A program made the position numbers and the translations under genes. This document shows, in pieces, positions 54,657 to 63,735 of a stretch of DNA of 64,000 nt. Within the stretch, counting starts at the first letter, position 1. The number at the start of each line of letters is the position of its first letter. The notes below the pieces were generated by a model, which did no database searches, had not been told where the DNA came from, and was given only the letters and a program-made list of their open reading frames with translations. Source of the DNA: Paenibacillus ehimensis NBRC 15659 (lineage in GTDB: Bacteria > Bacillota > Bacilli > Paenibacillales > NBRC-103111); assembly GCF_004000785.1 (NCBI RefSeq), contig NZ_BILX01000026.1, forward strand, positions 1-64,000. Reading direction: 5' to 3'.

Positions 54657-56212
54657 TTTGACTGTTCTCCCTGGTTCGTATCATCAATCGGATGAAGCAT
54701 CTTCGGACGCTTTCTCTTCCATGCCAAAGGCAACCGAAACAAAGCATGCGGCAAGTCTCTGAAAAACGGAGGAGACATTGGAGCCAGGTATGGAACCCCG
54801 AAAGACTGAAGAGACGCCAGCAAGACCAGCAATAAAAATACGCCGAGAAAAAAACCGTATAAACCGAAAATGCATGAAAATATATACAGTATAATTCTCA
54901 GCACGCTTACCGTACCTCCTAACGCTTGATTGGTTAGCGATGCGCCGAATACATGAGTAATTGCGCCAACTATCACAATTCCGGGCGACAAAATTCCGGA
55001 CCGAATGGCTGCATCCCCCAAGATTAGGCCGCCTACTATGGTAAGCGTCGAACCGATAGCGGAAGGAAGGTGAACGCCGGCCTCGCGCAACATTTCAAGA
55101 AAAATCAACGCAAGAAACATTTCCAGCCCGGCAGATAAAGGGATTCCGAGACGATTCACGTTCAACGTCGCCAGCAAGTAAAACGGAAGCTGGTCCTGGT
55201 GGTACGAAAGCAGGCAGAGCCAAAATGCCGGAAGCATGAGCGACACGAATAAACCTAACAGCCTCAATAATTGTCCGAACGTTGAGGATAACGCTGTAAA
55301 GTGGATGTCTTCCGGCGTTTTGATCAGGAGCAGCAAGTTGGCGGGGCCAATGAGCGCCGCCGGCGTTCCGTCCACCAGCAAAACAAATCGCCCGTTCGTC
55401 AAACAGTTGACGGCAAAGTCCGGTCTTCCTGTATACGCCATAAGCGGGAATAACGCCCATGTCGGTTCGATCATTTCTTCAAGTTCCGTCGCGCTGAATA
55501 CTCCGTCGATCGTTATCTTTTGCAGGCGCTGCTTCACCTCCTGTATGACCTTTGGATCGGCAATATCGTACATGTACATCAATCCGATTCGGGTTTGCGT
55601 ACGTTCGCCGAGCGCCATTTGCTCATAGGCTAACGATGGGGATTTAAGCCGTTTGCGGATGAGCGCGGCATTGATGGCTAACTCTTCCACAAAACAATCC
55701 TTGGCGCCCCGAACGGAGACTTCGACATTGGATTCTTCCGGTTTTCTCCCCGGCAGCTTGGCAATATCAACGGAACAGATGAGCCGAAGCGCGGGAATAT
55801 ACATAAGCAATTTGCCTTCAAAAACAAGTTGCGTCGCTTTCCGTTGCCAATCATCATCCGGCAGACGTTCCAGTTGAAGTTGGCTCGCTGTTTGAAGCAT
55901 GCCCGCGTCCGTAAACCCGTAGCACTCATAAAAACGATGCAATCGGGGAAGTACCACCTCATGAATCATATGCTGGCTGTCGCTCATCCCTTCGCAGAAG
56001 ACGAACAGTACGGTTGAACGTTCCTCCCGTGCGTTCAAGGTGTATGTATGATGCTTGACATCGGCGCAACGATTGAACAAATTTAAAATAGCGGAAGCAT
56101 CGGCCAGTTCAACGGCTGGCCGTTCGGAAGGTGAGGCGCTTGGTCGAGAAGAAGCCTCAACCGCCCCGACAGGTCTTTGGAAACGAAATGGTCTTAACCA
56201 CCTTTTGAGCAT
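54653..56212 (-). CDS. germinant receptor A subunit, operon 2
   Basis: 519 aa on the minus strand, start ATG 56212 after GAAGGTGA. N-terminal cytoplasmic domain with NRCADVKHHTYTLN and TVLFVFCEGMSDS, the conserved LQKITIDGVFSATELEEMIEP and GRFVLLVDGTPAALIGPANLL motifs, then four or five transmembrane helices (LFVSLMLPAFWLCLLSYH onward). The N-terminus has a Ser/Ala/Pro-rich stretch. It sits 6 bp after gerB2. Confidence 0.94.
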   Translation of the reverse strand: MLKRWLRPFRFQRPVGAVEASSRPSASPSERPAVELADASAILNLFNRCADVKHHTYTLNAREERSTVLFVFCEGMSDSQHMIHEVVLPRLHRFYECYGFTDAGMLQTASQLQLERLPDDDWQRKATQLVFEGKLLMYIPALRLICSVDIAKLPGRKPEESNVEVSVRGAKDCFVEELAINAALIRKRLKSPSLAYEQMALGERTQTRIGLMYMYDIADPKVIQEVKQRLQKITIDGVFSATELEEMIEPTWALFPLMAYTGRPDFAVNCLTNGRFVLLVDGTPAALIGPANLLLLIKTPEDIHFTALSSTFGQLLRLLGLFVSLMLPAFWLCLLSYHQDQLPFYLLATLNVNRLGIPLSAGLEMFLALIFLEMLREAGVHLPSAIGSTLTIVGGLILGDAAIRSGILSPGIVIVGAITHVFGASLTNQALGGTVSVLRIILYIFSCIFGLYGFFLGVFLLLVLLASLQSFGVPYLAPMSPPFFRDLPHALFRLPLAWKRKRPKMLHPIDDTNQGEQSK

Positions 56213-56218
56213 GGGGAT

Positions 56219-57307
56219 TCACCTTCTCTTTCTGTTGGAAATCCAGATTTTCGCGACAAACAATGCCGTCAAGCCCAAAGCAGCGTAAACGGACGACGGG
56301 AAAAGCACGCTCCCGAGAGAATCAAGGAACCGTGCATCGCTCACAGGCAGCACAACGGCAACGATCATCAGCGTGCCGTATAAAATGAGCCATGGCAATC
56401 GCTTGCCCGGTTTCCAAATATCAACCATAATAAACAGAGCCAGCGAGACGCGAACAAATGTGCCGGAAAGCCACTGGTAGATGGAGAAGAAATCAAGGTG
56501 CGAAATATAGTGCCCGAGTTGAACCAAGCGCCACTGCTCATATGCAGGGTATCGTTGATTTGCCGCCTCAACAGGTCCAAATACGGCTATGGCACCCATC
56601 AGCGGTCCCAGAATCAATCCGGCCAACAGTACATTCACCAGCATGAGAGTGCCGAAGCGAGGACGTTTGGATAAGTGCTCCTGATAAAAAAGAATGCAGA
56701 TGAGTTCCAAAAGTCCCCCTGCCGCATATAGTGCGCCTTTCCATACAGGCTCCCACCCGAACTCGAAGACCGGAAACAGCAGGCTGTAATCTTTATACTT
56801 GTAGTTGGCTGTCATCACAAAATCGCCGAGCACGATCACAACCGGGAGCAAAATGCCGGTGACGATTGCAATCACGCGCAAACCGGCAAGTGCCGCCAAT
56901 AGATTGCATCCGACTCCCGCAAGCACTAACGCCAAAGCCGGCGTCTGCGGCAAATAGGAGGCAATCGTCCATGTGATGGTGTCTTTTAGCGAAATGGTGC
57001 CCATAAAGAACATGTAAATCGTGAAAAAAACGAGCATACCGTTTGCCGGCAGTTTGCCGAAATGACGATACATCCAGGTTTTGACCGGTGTCCCGTTCAT
57101 GTTTTTGAGAATATAAGATAAACAGGCGATCCAGACTGGCGATGCTGCCAATACGGCTAAAACGGATACCCAGGCATCCCTTTTGGAAGCAGTCAGCAGA
57201 AGCGGGATAATAATCACGTGATTCAGAATGCCTATCGCCATCAGGATCACCATGTATCCTTGCAGCAACGAAATTTTTTGATTGACCGATGCGATACTTG
57301 TCACCAC
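56219..57307 (-). CDS. germinant receptor B subunit, operon 2
   Basis: 362 aa on the minus strand, GTG start at 57307 with AGAGG about 10 bases upstream. About ten transmembrane helices; family motifs include KISLLQGYMVILMAIGIL at the start and GRFGTLM-like loops later. It is first in operon 2. The different gene order and sequence from operon 1 suggest that this receptor recognises other germinants. Confidence 0.93.
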   Translation of the reverse strand: MVTSIASVNQKISLLQGYMVILMAIGILNHVIIIPLLLTASKRDAWVSVLAVLAASPVWIACLSYILKNMNGTPVKTWMYRHFGKLPANGMLVFFTIYMFFMGTISLKDTITWTIASYLPQTPALALVLAGVGCNLLAALAGLRVIAIVTGILLPVVIVLGDFVMTANYKYKDYSLLFPVFEFGWEPVWKGALYAAGGLLELICILFYQEHLSKRPRFGTLMLVNVLLAGLILGPLMGAIAVFGPVEAANQRYPAYEQWRLVQLGHYISHLDFFSIYQWLSGTFVRVSLALFIMVDIWKPGKRLPWLILYGTLMIVAVVLPVSDARFLDSLGSVLFPSSVYAALGLTALFVAKIWISNRKRR

Positions 57308-57584
57308 TTTCAGATGAACCTCTTCTTATGCTTTCCAAATTCCCCCCTTGCTAAAACAACGTGCATGGATGGACCAATAGCATTTTAATTCAGATGAACG
57401 GCAATGAAGGCTGACGACTACGTTCGTAGTATGCGAATCCGACGAAAGGCAAGGAGTTGGACCGTTGTTGTCGAATATGTCCGTAATGTGGTCATGAAAT
57501 TGCATTGAATGTGCAACAATCGGTATCGCGCATCTAGCAGCCTTATCCGCGGTTCGAGCTCGCCCGGACGCCAACGTCCGTCCT

Positions 57585-58043
57585 TTGATCCGATGTATGG
57601 GGGGCTTTTCCATTGGGCTTCCTCATGCCGAAAACAAGCTGCTTTCCTGGAAAACGAACAAAGAAAAAGAAGTCTGCGCTTTTTTGATCCATCACGAAGG
57701 GACGCCCGCGGATACCGCGCTCATCATTGAGTCGATTTGGCCGGGTTGCGATGTGAAAAAGGCGAAAAGCTACTTGTATACTTGTCTGTCCTACTTGCGG
57801 AGAAGCTTGCAGGAGCATGACGTCCCCATAAGCGTAGACAAAGCCGGAAACGGGTTCACGATCCGGCTGGACGGGGCGGCTGCCGATGTGACGACATTCG
57901 AGGGGATGCTGGACGACATGTTGTCCGAATTTCCCGCCAGCAGCGGCATCAACGAATCGATCTATTTGGGGTATGTCGCGCAAGTTTCCGGGCTGCGCGA
58001 CAAGGCGCTCACGCACGACTTGATTACGTTACAGCCTTTCTGA
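57585..58043 (+). pseudogene. fragment of a SARP/BTAD-type response regulator
   Basis: The residual frame encodes an OmpR-like winged helix (MGGFSIGL, KTNKEKEVCAFLIHHEGTP, IESIWPGCDVKKAKSYLYTCLSYLRRSL) and the beginning of a transcriptional-activator (BTAD) domain. The N-terminal receiver domain and the rest of the C-terminus are missing. Together with the kinase remnants behind it, this looks like the ruins of a two-component system common in Paenibacillaceae. Confidence 0.7.
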
Positions 58044-58079
58044 TGATGTGATTGTATTTTGTCGGCTAGTACTCCCAAC

Positions 58080-59320
58080 GGAAAAACGATTATTCCCTGA
58101 TCGTATTCGGGCTGGTGTGCATGTTTTTCGCCCTGTTCACCAGCACGCGCGGCGAAAGAGTGTTGTTCAGCCTGTTCGGCTCCGTTCCGTTCTGGCTGTA
58201 TCTTCGCATTCAGATGGTTTCGGCGCTTGGCGCGGCATGGGATTTCTCCTGTACGTGTATACGGCGTTCCGTCCGGTTTACTCCTGATGGTTGATCCGGA
58301 TCGGGTTGATATTTGGGACGGTTCTGGCGGTCTGGGCAATCGGCTTCATCCCCCGTTCGCGACGGATCTGTTTAGGCAACTGGTCACGATCTACGCCACC
58401 TTCCCGCAAAGTGGAGGGGAGCCTGTATCTGGCCGTCGCCGTGATCGCCCTGAACGTCTTTGCGCTGGTGCAAAATCTGAACGTCTATTTCGCCGTACCG
58501 GTTGATTCGGTGCCTCCGTTCGAACCGCTCGTGTACCTGCTGATGCTGGCTTTGCTCATGTCGCTTCGCTTCTCCAACGCATTCCGGAAAATCGAAGAGC
58601 TCTCCGTTCAATTGCTGAAAGCGGACAAGCTGAAAGACGAGTTTCTGGCCAGAACGTCGGATGAGTTCAAGTCGCCGTTGCACGGCGTCATGCATATCGC
58701 AAGGTCGATGCTTGACAACGCCAATCATCCGCCGACGGCGGAGCAGCGCGAGAAGCTTGAATTAATCACGAGCATCACTGGCAGGCTTTCGCAGCTGGTT
58801 TACGATATTCTGGATTTTTCCAGGCTGAAGCAAGGTGAATTGGCCGTCGATTCGATGCCGGTCGATGTCCGCCCGGCTGTCGAGATGCAGGTGCGCATCT
58901 ATTCGTTTCTGTGCGCGGACCGCAACATCCGGCTCGAAAACCGTGTCCCCGAACATTTGCCCTATGCGATTGCCGATGAAAGCCGGTTCGGCCAGATCGT
59001 CGGCAACCTGCTCGGACAACGCGGTCAAGCATACGGTGAACGGGAGCATTGTCGTCACAGCGGCGGAGAATCGCAGCATGATTGAAGTTTCGGTCAAAGA
59101 TACGGGGGAAGGAATCGAAGCGCAGCACATCCCGCACCTGTTCGAAGCGTTCCAATTGTTTGATGAGCGAGCGGAACGCCGGGGCTTCGGGCTCGGGCTG
59201 TCCATCGTCAAACAACTGGTCGAGTTGCTAAAGGGAACCGTAACGGTATCTTCGACGAAAGGCGTCGGCACGACGTTCACATTCACCCTGCCGATCGCAG
59301 GCAACGCGGGAAACCGATAG
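58080..59320 (+). pseudogene. remnant of a 7TM-type hybrid sensor histidine kinase
   Basis: Pieces in order: a hydrophobic 7TM-like part (SLIVFGLVCMFFALFTSTRGE), broken by stops and frame changes near 58280; a HisKA region from ~58620 in which the His box reads TSDEFKSPLHG (phospho-accepting His replaced by Asp); then a HATPase domain that changes frame near 59020-59030 and ends GFGLGLSIVKQL, GVGTTFTF. No intact product is possible. The missing receiver and the LytS-type piece that follows suggest one original large hybrid kinase. Confidence 0.8.
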
Positions 59321-59399
59321 CAGCTTCCCTGTTAAGCGAACGTCCGGTCAAAGCACCGGAGTACGCTTTCGTGACGCCTCATTATCTGAATTAAAAAGG

Positions 59400-59977
59400 G
59401 AAGCATACCAGCGGTCGATCTGGAAGTGGCGTTTCTGCATTCGCAGATCAAGCCGCATTTTTTGTACAACGTCGTTGCATCAAGTTATACGGATGCGGAA
59501 CGTTCGCGAAAATTGACCGCGGATCTGGTCGATTATTTGCGAGGCAGCTTCCGGTTAAGCCATATGGAGAAGCGGATCGCTTTCGTGAAGAGTTCAACCT
59601 GATCCGGACATACGTCGATATTGAAAAAGCGCGCTTCAAGGATCGCTTACAATTCGAGGATGTACCGGGTGAGCATCCCTCCCCTGCTGCTGCAGCCGCT
59701 CGTCGAAAACGCGATTCGGCACGGGATCGGCAATCGGATAGAAGGCGGAACGGTCAAATTGACGACTTTTGAAACGGAGGGCGAATATTGGTTTGTGATT
59801 GAAGATAGCGGTGTCGGCATCGAGAGCGAACAGCTAAGTCGACTGCCGGCTTCCGGATCGGACAGGCGTCAGGGCGTCGGCCTGCTGAACATCAACAAGC
59901 GTTTGAGACACGAATACGGCATGGATCTGCGGATGTACGGTTATGCTAGCAGACGCACTGAGATTGGAGGGAACTGA
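59400..59977 (+). pseudogene. remnant of a LytS/YesM-type histidine kinase domain
   Basis: The His-containing start HSQIKPHFLYNVV, a middle part broken near 59600, and a HATPase end (PPLLLQPLVENAIRHGIG, DSGVGIE, GVGLLNINKRL) are in different frames. It is probably the C-terminal domain of the same decayed hybrid kinase. Confidence 0.78.
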
Positions 59978-59979
59978 TG

Positions 59980-60345
59980 CAACCCTTACCTTCACGGATC
60001 AGACGAAGATCGGTGACTGGCCAAGCAGGCGGTTGCTCTCGCTGTAAAAGCGGGAATCGTCAGCGGGTACGAGGACGGCAGCTTCCGACCGGATGCTCAG
60101 ATCACCCGAGCGGAGATGATATCGATGATCGCAAAAACGCTGAAAGTCTCACTTAATTCGCATACAACAACGGGCTTTGCTGATGACGAAAACATTCCGA
60201 GGTGGGCAAAAGGCTCGGTGGAAACGATCCGCAAACTAGGTATAATTGACGGCCGAACGGCAGCAAATTCGTTCCGGACATTACGGCCACTCGGGTGGAA
60301 GCGGTATCCATGCTGCTAAGGTTACAGGAACGAAGCGGTTACGGG
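59980..60345 (+). pseudogene. SLH-domain fragment with two frameshifts
   Basis: AVALAVKAGIVSGYEDGSF, then RPDAQITRAEMISMIAKTL is a clear S-layer-homology repeat; a second follows (TTGFADDENIPRWAKGSVE, IRKLGIIDG). The frame changes before the first (at GDW) and after the second, where GSKFVPDITATRVEAVSML reads on in another frame. No start or complete gene remains. Confidence 0.8.
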
Positions 60346-60479
60346 TGTTTCAAAGACGACCGAGATGTAAAGGAGATGCCCCGAGGCATCTTCTTTCGTA
60401 GCCTTGCGAGCTTCCGGATTATGCTTAGTGGTGATGAAAAAGACAACAACGGACATGGGGCAGTATAACGAATGACGAC

Positions 60480-60590
60480 AAGTTCCAACAGGAAAAAGGC
60501 AAACCAGTTCGAAAGACTGGGACGCAAAGCCACGGGTCTTCCGCATGCTTGCAATGATCGCCGGGTTACCCTCTCTAATGCTGTCAGGAA
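60480..60590 (+). promoter_or_regulatory. c-di-GMP-I (GEMM) riboswitch
   Basis: The strongly conserved GEMM core is present in order: AAAGGCAAACC, GAAA tetraloop-type turn, CTGGGACGCAAAGCCACGGG (the P2/P3 junction with the ligand-binding residues) and, after a variable arm, GCCGGGTTACC ending at 60570. It precedes a terminator hairpin and a response-regulator gene, so ligand binding probably decides termination. It is a cis sensor for the c-di-GMP made and degraded by the GGDEF and EAL proteins of the same cargo region. Confidence 0.92.
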
Positions 60591-60630
60591 AAGGCACGGC
60601 CTTCCGAGGGTACGTGTCTTTTTTGTTTTT
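60591..60630 (+). terminator. expression-platform terminator of the riboswitch
   Basis: AAGGCACG (60591-60598) pairs with CGTGTCTT (60613-60620), with an inner CCT/AGG pair, followed by TTTTGTTTTT. It starts about 20 bases after the aptamer core and 30 bp before the regulated gene. Confidence 0.85.
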
Positions 60631-60658
60631 CCAGAACAATCAATGAGGTGATGAAAAG

Positions 60659-61372
60659 ATGGAGGAGCGTGCAAGTTATGCCGTAGAAGTTGATGAAGTC
60701 GTGCGTTGGAAAGAAGGCAAGATCCAAGTATTGCTGGTGGACAGCGACCCCATTTGGCAACAACGGATGGCGGGGCTTATCAATGCAGAGCCGGATATGA
60801 ATATATTTCATATTGCAACAAACAAGGAATCGGCCATTCGAGCGAGTGTGCAATTGGATTTAGACGTGATGATTCTTGATCTGATACTTCATTCATCGCA
60901 ACAGGATGGACTCCATACAATTTCCGAAGTTCTGAAAATGAAATCAATGCCAATCATTATCTTGACCTCCCTCTACGAGCCTGAAATCATTGTGGAAGCT
61001 GTGCTAGCCGGGGCGATCAATTATATTACCAAGATAAACTATGCTGATGTCGTAAATGCCGTAAGGGAAGCGTATCGGGGGCAACCTTCTCTTCATGCCG
61101 ATGTTGCATCCATTATCCGTAATGAAATTGGGCTGGATAAGCGAAAAGAATTACATCGAATGCTGACGCCCACTGAAAAAGAGATCTTGCAGTTGATCGG
61201 TTGGGGCTATAGACAGCCGGTGATCAGAGAGTTATTAGGCGTCACAGCGAACACCATGAAATCGCACGTTCGTAACATCATTCGAAAATTCAACGCTTGC
61301 TCCATTCATGAAGCGGCGGAAAAAGCAAAACGAAGAGGCTTGTACGATCGGCATGATCGAATCATGTGTTAG
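60659..61372 (+). CDS. LuxR/NarL-type response regulator under c-di-GMP riboswitch control
   Basis: 237 aa, start ATG 60659 after TGAGGTGA. The receiver domain begins near residue 22 (IQVLLVDSDP) with phospho-acceptor D74 in MILDLIL and Lys in YITKINY. The LuxR-type HTH is near residues 168-225 (LTPTEKEILQLIGWGYRQ, VIRELLGVTANTMKSHVRNI). It probably changes transcription in response to both phosphorylation and c-di-GMP. No partner kinase is intact next to it; the decayed kinase upstream is not obviously its partner. Confidence 0.9.
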   Translation: MEERASYAVEVDEVVRWKEGKIQVLLVDSDPIWQQRMAGLINAEPDMNIFHIATNKESAIRASVQLDLDVMILDLILHSSQQDGLHTISEVLKMKSMPIIILTSLYEPEIIVEAVLAGAINYITKINYADVVNAVREAYRGQPSLHADVASIIRNEIGLDKRKELHRMLTPTEKEILQLIGWGYRQPVIRELLGVTANTMKSHVRNIIRKFNACSIHEAAEKAKRRGLYDRHDRIMC

Positions 61373-61518
61373 CGATTCGTACTCGATTCGAGTCATTTTG
61401 CGTTCATTCGACACTTTATGAATTGATAGCGTGATGAAAAAATCACCCTCCATATTATGCGCTTTATAGGTAAAATGGTAGGTGCAGATGGATATTATTA
61501 GGAGGAATTTACCGGAGG

Positions 61519-61584
61519 TGAGAGTCGTAAAAAGCGGAACGAAGGTTGTGAAAATAGTACCTTGTCAACTTATGCCAAACTAGA
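61519..61584 (+). CDS. possible short peptide (or recombinase N-terminal remnant)
   Basis: 21 codons from GTG 61519 behind AGGAGG and GGAGG sequences (MRVVKSGTKVVKIVP...). The first residues recall the start of serine-recombinase-type proteins, so this may be only a fossil. Confidence is low. Confidence 0.25.
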
Positions 61585-61596
61585 AAAGAAGGGAAG

Positions 61597-62157
61597 ATGA
61601 CGATAGAAATGGAGAGTGAACAAAGTACAACGAAGTCGATTGACTGCCGAAACTGGCGGAAAACGTTAAGAAAGCATGCACAGCAAGGAGGGATTTGTGA
61701 TGTCGCGGACCCGGTCTCCATTCCCTACGAGAAAGTTGAATCATGGCTAAAGTCCTATAAGGACTGGAAAGCGAGATTGAAGTATGTTCAATCCGAACTC
61801 ACTTACATCCCAGAATTGACGCGCACCCTGGATATGGTTGCGGCTCATAGCAGCAGAAAACAGGAAACGGTATTGCGAACGGTCATTCGACGCATACAGA
61901 TCACTGAACATGAAATCCCATTGTTGCTATCCAGAATCGGTCTGATCGACTACGCTCTCACGGCGCTCACCTCGGAAGAGGGCTTATTTGTTCGGTTGAG
62001 ATATTTTGATAATCTGGCGTCCTCAGAAGCCATGAGCCGCCTGGCACTTTCCCGCCGCGCATACTTCTATCATCGGAAGCGAATTTTACGCAAAATCTAC
62101 ATGAAAATCAAAGATCGGACGGTTTTGCTGGATTTGGAGTCTTCTCAAGCAGATTGA
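61597..62157 (+). CDS. phage/ICE-type transcriptional regulator with sigma region 4-like end
   Basis: 186 aa, start ATG 61597 after GAAGGGAAG. A helical N-terminal part is followed by LTSEEGLFVRLRYFDNLASSEAMSRLALSRRAYFYHRKRILRKI, a region 4-like HTH as in ArpU-type late regulators of phages and ICEs. It probably activates genes of the element. It starts the regulatory block at the right side of the window. Confidence 0.7.
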   Translation: MTIEMESEQSTTKSIDCRNWRKTLRKHAQQGGICDVADPVSIPYEKVESWLKSYKDWKARLKYVQSELTYIPELTRTLDMVAAHSSRKQETVLRTVIRRIQITEHEIPLLLSRIGLIDYALTALTSEEGLFVRLRYFDNLASSEAMSRLALSRRAYFYHRKRILRKIYMKIKDRTVLLDLESSQAD

Positions 62158-62299
62158 ATGAATTCAGAAGATTCGTTGCGCATAGATCTGTCCCAGTAAT
62201 TCAATTTTGAGGATTGGAGTGCCGGAATTGCATCGAACATGCACCGAACGCTGCACCGGATGTGCCTTTTTTTGCACGAAGTATGCACACGATATGCAC

Positions 62300-62438
62300 A
62301 GATTTCGTGTTATGATGATAGCGTGGACAGACAGTGCAGCGGTAGCAACAAGAAAACTCTGTGGTCACTCTTTATCAAGCGTCGATTCTTTCCCTGCTAC
62401 CCAGCGGAAAGGATTACGGCGCTTTTTTTATTGTGTCA
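62300..62438 (+). ncRNA. candidate small RNA or attenuated leader
   Basis: A TATGAT -10-like hexamer lies at about 62315. About 55-110 bases later a long stem (ATTCTTTCC pairing with GGAAAGGAT, extended by AAGCG/CGCTT) runs into TTTTTTT near 62435. No convincing ORF lies between. The wider interval 62158-62757 holds no gene I trust. Confidence 0.4.
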
Positions 62439-62757
62439 ATGCGGTCGTCGGCTAAATCCCGGTTGCCAAGGAGCTGAACCAAGCTTAGGGCAGCACCATA
62501 CATCATAGCCCGCCTAATTTCTCACTCGGTGTTGCCAGGTGAGAAAGAGGGTGAAGGTAATGTATCCCTATTGCTCTTAACTGCAAACGGCGAATTAATC
62601 GGCAAGAATGTAATCCAATTGGCCTGGTCGCAATCGCGCGTTGGCGCTCTCTGCGGGTGGGTCTTTTTTGTTGTGCTTCCTGCTTGTCGGGGAGCGTTGG
62701 CTGTCGCTCCCCCCCCTCTGTTTTGGTTTGCCATTAAACCAAAATGGAGGGACTTGA

Positions 62758-63177
62758 ATGAAGAAGATGAATTTGCGAGATATGTATCCTTTTTTCAGGT
62801 CGGATGTATGGGTTGATGTAGATGAAGAGGTTGCCGATGAAATCCGTCGCTTTGACTTAAAAGAGAGCGCTTACAGACTGCGGACGTATCGTCATAGGGC
62901 CTATTATTCGCTGGATCGCAACGACGGGATTGAGCAGCATGTTTTATTTCTCTCGATTTCACCGGAGGAGGTTTACGAGCGCAAGCTTTCACGGCAGCAA
63001 CTCTATGAAGCTATGTGTCAATTGCCGGTGAAATCAGCCAGACGGATTTATGCCCATTATTTTTTGGGTATGAGCAAAGTCGATATTGCCAGAGCCGAGC
63101 ATGTCGATGAGCGGGCGGTTCGTAAATCGATCCAACGAGGCTTGAAAAAAATGGAATACTTGCTCAAAAACATGTAA
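62758..63177 (+). CDS. sigma-70 region 4-type regulator of the ICE
   Basis: 139 aa, start ATG 62758 after GGAGGG. The C-terminal region 4-like HTH (LPVKSARRIYAHYFLGMSK, VDIARAEHVDERAVRKSIQRG) follows an N-terminal domain without sigma region 2, as in the small sigma-like proteins of Tn1549-type elements. It probably directs transcription of conjugation or excision genes. It is followed by a 26-bp perfect palindrome and the DUF6075-like gene. Confidence 0.82.
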   Translation: MKKMNLRDMYPFFRSDVWVDVDEEVADEIRRFDLKESAYRLRTYRHRAYYSLDRNDGIEQHVLFLSISPEEVYERKLSRQQLYEAMCQLPVKSARRIYAHYFLGMSKVDIARAEHVDERAVRKSIQRGLKKMEYLLKNM

Positions 63178-63242
63178 TCGATTCGTCGGAGGGTCCGATT
63201 TTCCTGCCAAAATGAACGGTTATATAGAGGACCATGTTCAGA

Positions 63243-63268
63243 CAGCGGCTGGTTGCAACCAGCCGCTG
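63243..63268. repeat. perfect 26-bp palindrome
   Basis: CAGCGGCTGGTTG (63243-63255) is followed directly by its exact reverse complement (63256-63268). There is no T-run and no loop, so a terminator is less likely than a protein-binding or cruciform site. It lies just before the DUF6075-like gene. Confidence 0.75.
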
Positions 63269-63295
63269 AATTCTCCATGAAAGGGGTATGTGACG

Positions 63296-63703
63296 ATGCA
63301 TCCGATTTGGTTTCGAGATGATGAACACGAGAGATTTTACGTTCAGATGTTGGATGCAGAGAAATGCAGCGATGGCTACCACCGGGCACTGTTCTATACA
63401 TTGGGCATTTCCCGAGAAACCAGAAGTCATATCCGCGATTTATATGATTTCTCTAATGGCGGCATTAAGCCCGAAGGTCTTTCGGCCCCATGGCAAACCG
63501 GCGGTACCATCCGAGTGTGTCGGCTCGCCTTTAATTTATGGAACGGCTGGACCGAAGCAGGCGACGAACGTTACTCCACTCCCCACGAATTATTCGATTG
63601 CAGCTATGCCCCCTATTTATTTGAAGCGATTCGTCTTCGTTACCCTGATTATTGCCAAAGTAACGAGAGAACGATCAAACGGCTGGCCGAACAAAACCGC
63701 TGA
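63296..63703 (+). CDS. DUF6075-like conserved ICE protein
   Basis: 135 aa, start ATG 63296 after AAGGGG. The conserved opening MHPIWFRDDEHERFYV, the middle LFYTLGISRETRSHI, and the GLSAPWQTGGTIRVCRLAFNLWNGW motif characterise a family found in many clostridial mobile elements, annotated DUF6075 as I recall. No catalytic residues are obvious. It is encoded next to the hydrolase gene. Confidence 0.75.
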   Translation: MHPIWFRDDEHERFYVQMLDAEKCSDGYHRALFYTLGISRETRSHIRDLYDFSNGGIKPEGLSAPWQTGGTIRVCRLAFNLWNGWTEAGDERYSTPHELFDCSYAPYLFEAIRLRYPDYCQSNERTIKRLAEQNR

Positions 63704-63735
63704 ATGTCTGCCGACATTGGGAGTTGAATGGAACG

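Noticed and set aside
42900-61372. Reading this block as plain host chromosome with two separate mobile elements on either side
   Set aside because: Not excluded, but no element end is visible after virB4, the composition does not match the GC-rich rlmD, and a transfer-type gene resumes at 63.7 kb.
62529-62816. 95-codon ORF upstream of the sigma-like gene
   Set aside because: Poor start context, Pro/Ala-rich translation and overlap with the sigma-like gene start; it looks like chance coding in a structured leader.
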